A stretch of 7,670 nt of DNA, from positions 1 through 7,670 of the forward strand of contig WQZE01000042.1 of NCBI GenBank assembly GCA_009780875.1, given 5' to 3'. Source of the DNA: Bacillota bacterium. GTDB lineage: Bacteria; Bacillota; Clostridia; Christensenellales; Pumilibacteraceae. The notes below the pieces were generated by a model. The model did not search any database. It saw nothing but the letters and a program-made list of their open reading frames with translations, and was not told where the DNA came from. How positions within the stretch are numbered: position 1 is the first letter of the stretch; every line of letters begins with the position of its first letter. The position numbers and the translations under genes were made by a program. Shown one piece after another: positions 5,210 to 7,670 of the stretch.

Positions 5210-5510
5210 CCCCTGCATCCTGTGTTGGAATGCACTCCAAAACAAGACAAGTACAAACGCCGTACAAAATACCAAAATGAAAAAATGAAGTCTCTATCAG
5301 TCACTCCGTGTACGGGAAATTGCAAAATAGGCTCCCAAAGTGCAAGCATCTATCTATACCCATAAGTCTGCGATAGTTTAAGTTTAAGTTATGGTTGCAA
5401 AATGCTCTCAAACAATGGGAACCCCTATCTAGTCTTTTTGTCTTTTTTTATTCCAATGCATTTAGACAATCAAAGACCCTCCTACTAGTACACCCCATCC
5501 ACGCACAAAT
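5210..5510. other. Intergenic stretch without a recognisable gene
   Basis: About 300 bases separate the ssrA promoter from the membrane-protein gene. I find no tRNA, no known RNA motif and no long frame. Visible details: a small inverted repeat TTGGA/TCCAA at 5225-5240, a tandem GTTTAAGTTTAAG near 5377-5390, and AGGAGGG on the minus strand at 5483-5477 followed only by frames of 10-14 codons. No T-tailed terminator for the upstream minus-strand operon is evident. Confidence 0.5.
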
Positions 5511-5534
5511 TTATGTCAAAAAGATTTGACATAA
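5511..5534. repeat. Perfect 10-bp inverted repeat spanning a stop codon
   Basis: TTATGTCAAA, a 4-base loop (AAGA) and TTTGACATAA form a perfect hairpin. On the minus strand the final TAA of the membrane-protein gene is the end of this hairpin. There is no T-tract on either side. It is therefore not a standard intrinsic terminator; it may protect the 3' end or be a protein-binding palindrome. Confidence 0.8.
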
Positions 5535-6281
5535 GGCATTGTTGAGTGCGTGCATAAACGAATACAGATTGGCTTGTTGTATGACGCCTAGGTGCGTTTT
5601 GGCTTTGGTCAACTGCCTTTGCAAATTGTCTGCACAAGTACGCATTGCTTGCAAAGACTCATCGGTGGTGGCAATCTCTTTGGCAAGTTGCTCCATTTGC
5701 ACAAGTTGTCTACCCAGATTGACACTCATATTTTGCACCCTATGGTACACCGCTTGTATGCTCGTTGTGCCTTGTTCTAGTTGCTCCAAGGAGGCGTTCA
5801 GTTTGCTTGCAATGGCAAAATAATGATTGTATCCCTCCAAAAAAGACTGCACTTGTGCGTCATTTTTGACCGCAAACTGAATGGGAGATGTCTCTACCCC
5901 CTTTGTCTGCATAGATGGATACTTGACAATATGTGCCTCCACAAATTTAATGGCATCCGTCTGTGAGGCACACACTTTGGCTACAAGCAAGTTGTCTAAT
6001 GAGAATCCAGCCAACCCCTCTTTTTGGAGCCCTTGACTCTCACTCTCCGTGGCGTTCTCAAAATACACAATGTATTGCCTAGGCGTATTGTATGCAAACA
6101 CCAATCTTCTCTCAAACAAGTACGCATACCCCACCGCACCCAATGCCACCAAGATGGCAAGCACAATGAGCATACAAACAACAAAGGGTGCATTGACACG
6201 CCTTGCAATGTTTTTTCCGCCTTTGTACCCCTCGGGCAAAGCAAAGACATAGGTATTGTTTTCTTGCACTGCATTTTTCAA
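5511..6281 (-). CDS. Single-pass membrane protein with extracytoplasmic helical domain, function unknown (256 aa)
   Basis: I do not recognise a named family. From the chosen start, residues 1-30 are cytoplasmic and basic near the membrane (GGKNIARR). Residues 32-56 are one hydrophobic segment (APFVVCMLIVLAILVALGAV). The rest lies outside. A block at about 61-118 (RQYIVYFENATES, AGFSLDNLLVAKV, ASQTDAIKFVEAH) has alternating strands and a helix vaguely like a SPOR fold. Residues about 140-252 are rich in Q, A, L and E and look helical or coiled. The start is TTG 6281, with AGGAG (6296-6292) ten bases upstream; the open frame extends further but overlaps the upstream gene. It follows the SpoIIM-like gene by 26 bases, so co-transcription is likely, and together they may act in envelope or peptidoglycan processes. 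That role is inference only. Confidence 0.75.
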   Translation of the reverse strand: MKNAVQENNTYVFALPEGYKGGKNIARRVNAPFVVCMLIVLAILVALGAVGYAYLFERRLVFAYNTPRQYIVYFENATESESQGLQKEGLAGFSLDNLLVAKVCASQTDAIKFVEAHIVKYPSMQTKGVETSPIQFAVKNDAQVQSFLEGYNHYFAIASKLNASLEQLEQGTTSIQAVYHRVQNMSVNLGRQLVQMEQLAKEIATTDESLQAMRTCADNLQRQLTKAKTHLGVIQQANLYSFMHALNNALCQIFLT

Positions 6282-6307
6282 CTTTGTTAGGCTCCTATTT
6301 GTACTTT

Positions 6308-6928
6308 TTATATAACCGAACTTGTAAACAAAATGGTCAAAACCCCACCCAAAACACTCAACAAAACAAGTATCAACACATAAATCATCAGTCTTTGCCA
6401 CATCTTTCTGAACTCAAAAATAATAAAACTAGAATTCTCATAACGATAACAATATTGGGCACAGTGATATAAATATATGCAAAAGTTGTAGTATAATGCA
6501 AGGGTCAAAAGAAAAAACGGAACCAGCCCAAAAAGCGACACAAAAACAGCCCCAAAACCAAACAGTCTGAACACGAGCGTCACGGTCACGGCAAAATTGA
6601 AAATCCTCTGAATCAACACAACCAAGCAAAGGGGCGTCGTGTAGTAATGAAACATTGCAAAGTACAACAAAAACAAAGAAAGGATATTGTTGAGTATCAA
6701 CCAATATATGTACTTGTCACGCCCAATCACAATGACAAGATTGTAATAACTAGCATTGTAATGTGCCAAGGCCGTGTGCGGATTGAGTGCTTTGATGCCA
6801 GCACGGATTCCAAAATACACGCAAGCAATCAAAAGCATTATGCCAAATATATACCACTTGCGATTGTTTCTGATATGACCCGCAATATCGTCCCTAATCC
6901 CGTACTTGTTGATATAAAACAATTTCAT
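6308..6928 (-). CDS. Multi-pass membrane protein, SpoIIM-like (206 aa)
   Basis: About five hydrophobic segments are visible: roughly residues 25-46, 74-94, 100-120, 124-155 and 180-201. The opening, a charged N-terminus followed by HIRNNRKWYIFGIMLLIACV, resembles the start of SpoIIM (DUF95) proteins. So do a loop, a middle region with FGFGAVFVSLFGLVPFFLLTL, a basic cytoplasmic stretch (EFRKMWQR) and a last helix. SpoIIM is part of the peptidoglycan-remodelling complex in engulfment, but many non-sporulating bacteria carry distant relatives of unknown role. Family assignment is tentative; a generic membrane protein is the alternative. ATG 6928 is chosen because it overlaps the TGA of a small upstream frame (TGATG), which suggests translational coupling. 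A GTG at 6985 would add 19 residues (SLAQVACIFCRF...) that overlap that frame. No clear ribosome site precedes either start. Confidence 0.7.
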   Translation of the reverse strand: MKLFYINKYGIRDDIAGHIRNNRKWYIFGIMLLIACVYFGIRAGIKALNPHTALAHYNASYYNLVIVIGRDKYIYWLILNNILSLFLLYFAMFHYYTTPLCLVVLIQRIFNFAVTVTLVFRLFGFGAVFVSLFGLVPFFLLTLALYYNFCIYLYHCAQYCYRYENSSFIIFEFRKMWQRLMIYVLILVLLSVLGGVLTILFTSSVI

Positions 6929-7035
6929 CACGCTAGTATACGACAAAAATCTACAAAATATGCAAGCAACCTGTGCCAAAGACACGCTTGGTTTTTCTTG
7001 GGCTCCGCATCCACGACCGCTTTTTGCTCATCCAA
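6928..7035 (-). CDS. Possible small protein or RDD-family remnant (35 aa)
   Basis: A short frame from TTG 7035 to TGA 6928 encodes a hydrophilic start (MDEQKAVVDAEPKKNQ) followed by LWHRLLAYFVDF. The latter resembles the first-helix motif of RDD-family membrane proteins (R-LLAY-ID). The stop overlaps the ATG of the next gene by one base (TGATG). No ribosome site is seen at the TTG. A GGGAGG at about 7098 (minus) precedes a GTG frame (MAERADEDNGKLGV) in another phase that stops after 14 codons. A single-base shift would join the two into one N-terminus. It could be a genuine coupled leader peptide, a frameshifted RDD gene remnant, or chance. Confidence 0.35.
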   Translation of the reverse strand: MDEQKAVVDAEPKKNQACLWHRLLAYFVDFCRILA

Positions 7036-7134
7036 TCGACCGTGCCTACACGCCTAGTTTACCATTGTCCTCATCCGCTCTCTCTGCCACAACACAAGCC
7101 TCCCACCCAAAATGATTGGCGTGCTTGCCAACGC

Positions 7135-7670
7135 TCACACGCTGACCTCACTTTGGGTGACAATGTGTGCCTTGTGCTTTTGCAACAAAGGTTCTACAAT
7201 GGTTTGCACAAAGTCAATGGTTTGTTCTTGGGCACGCCCCTTGTACTGTTGTGGGTCCAATATCTTGTCCCACTTGTCTTTGACAATACCCAAGGCTTTT
7301 TCTTTTTTGAGCAAGTCAATCAGCGGGTTCTCGCCCCCTGCCTTGATGATAGCCACCGCCTCCATACTCTTTTGCCTAATCAACTCGTGGCATTGTTGCC
7401 TGTCTCCCCCTGCCTGTACGCACTCCATCAACAGGGTCTCCGTCGCCATAAAAGGCATCTCGGCGGCAAGTCTTTTTGCCACAATGTTGTGATTGACCAC
7501 CAAACCACTTGCAATATTGAGGTGCAAATTGAGCACCCCATCCAAAGCCAAAAAAGCCTGTGGAATCGTGATACGCCGGATAGCACTGTCATCAAGTGTC
7601 CGCTCCAACCACTGAGCCACTTCCGTATTGGCGGCCGTTGTGGGCAAACCTATGACAAACCTTGCAAGAC
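7135..7670 (-). CDS. purB: Adenylosuccinate lyase, C-terminal part (gene starts right of window)
   Basis: Adenylosuccinate lyase releases fumarate from SAICAR and from adenylosuccinate, in purine biosynthesis and AMP formation in the cytoplasm. The visible 178 residues are open to the window edge and begin LARFVIGLPTTAANTEVAQW. The family blocks QWLERTLDDSA-RR, PQAFLALDGVL, LPFMATE-like EMPFMATETLLME, GGDRQ-CHE-IR, ILDPQQYKGRA-EQT and DFV follow in order. The catalytic serine loop and fumarase-type signature lie upstream, outside the window. The gene ends at TGA 7137-7135. About 100-200 bases separate it from the next genes on the same strand; I see no T-tailed terminator there, so co-transcription is possible. 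Base composition is richer in GC than the restriction locus. This is an ordinary core gene. Confidence 0.93.
   Translation of the reverse strand, partial: LARFVIGLPTTAANTEVAQWLERTLDDSAIRRITIPQAFLALDGVLNLHLNIASGLVVNHNIVAKRLAAEMPFMATETLLMECVQAGGDRQQCHELIRQKSMEAVAIIKAGGENPLIDLLKKEKALGIVKDKWDKILDPQQYKGRAQEQTIDFVQTIVEPLLQKHKAHIVTQSEVSV

Noticed and set aside
4944..5275. Protein-coding frames across the tmRNA gene and its leader on the minus strand
   Set aside because: The interval is a clear tmRNA with promoter, acceptor stem, T arm and CCA; only the short tag frame is translated.
6308..6401. Upstream 40-residue extension of the single-pass membrane protein
   Set aside because: It overlaps the end of the SpoIIM-like gene; the AGGAG at 6296-6292 points to TTG 6281 as the start.
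1..7670. CRISPR array, insertion sequence or tRNA gene
   Set aside because: No regularly spaced repeats, transposase frame or tRNA T-arm other than the tmRNA's was seen.

Overview
The window looks like a low-GC bacterium, most likely a Bacillota-type or related gut or host-associated lineage. This rests on AT-rich coding sequence, consensus TTGACA/TATAAT promoters, AGGAGG-type ribosome sites and a one-piece tmRNA with an encoded CCA. No species can be named. By eye the left part (about 1-4450) is more AT-rich than the right part (about 5500-7670). The left part therefore reads as an accessory defence island placed next to core genes.

Left part, 1-4410: a type I restriction-modification locus built for shuffling. 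On the minus strand a promoter (4380-4408) drives hsdM (2838-4358), followed downstream by one full-length hsdS (1187-2326). Between them, on the opposite strand, lies a promoterless half hsdS (2348-2854). It holds only a first target-recognition domain and ends inside the 3' end of hsdM. The two 5' ends sit back to back, flanked by a perfect 32-bp inverted repeat (1843-1874 and 2785-2816) whose axis falls almost exactly between the two start codons. Inversion would exchange the first recognition domain of the expressed HsdS in frame. A second perfect inverted repeat, at least 65 bp (1-65 and 1792-1856), links the same hsdS to the 3' half of another hsdS entering the window from the left on the plus strand (1-619). 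Inversion there would exchange the second recognition domain. Between those two converging hsdS ends lies a promoter-driven toxin-antitoxin pair (678-1200) whose RelE/ParE-like toxin is broken by an in-frame TAA. No hsdR and no recombinase are visible; both may lie left of the window.

Middle, 4440-5510: a 220-bp stretch without a convincing gene, then the intrinsic terminator, the tmRNA gene ssrA (4712-5083, minus) and its consensus promoter (5181-5209). About 300 bp of unassigned sequence follow.

Right part, 5511-7670, all minus strand: read in transcription order, the 3' end of purB (adenylosuccinate lyase), a small coupled ORF with an RDD-like motif, a multi-pass membrane protein resembling SpoIIM, and a single-pass membrane protein with a large extracytoplasmic helical region. 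The spacing suggests one transcription unit for the last three. The most interesting content is the nested invertible hsdS system carrying a toxin-antitoxin cargo.
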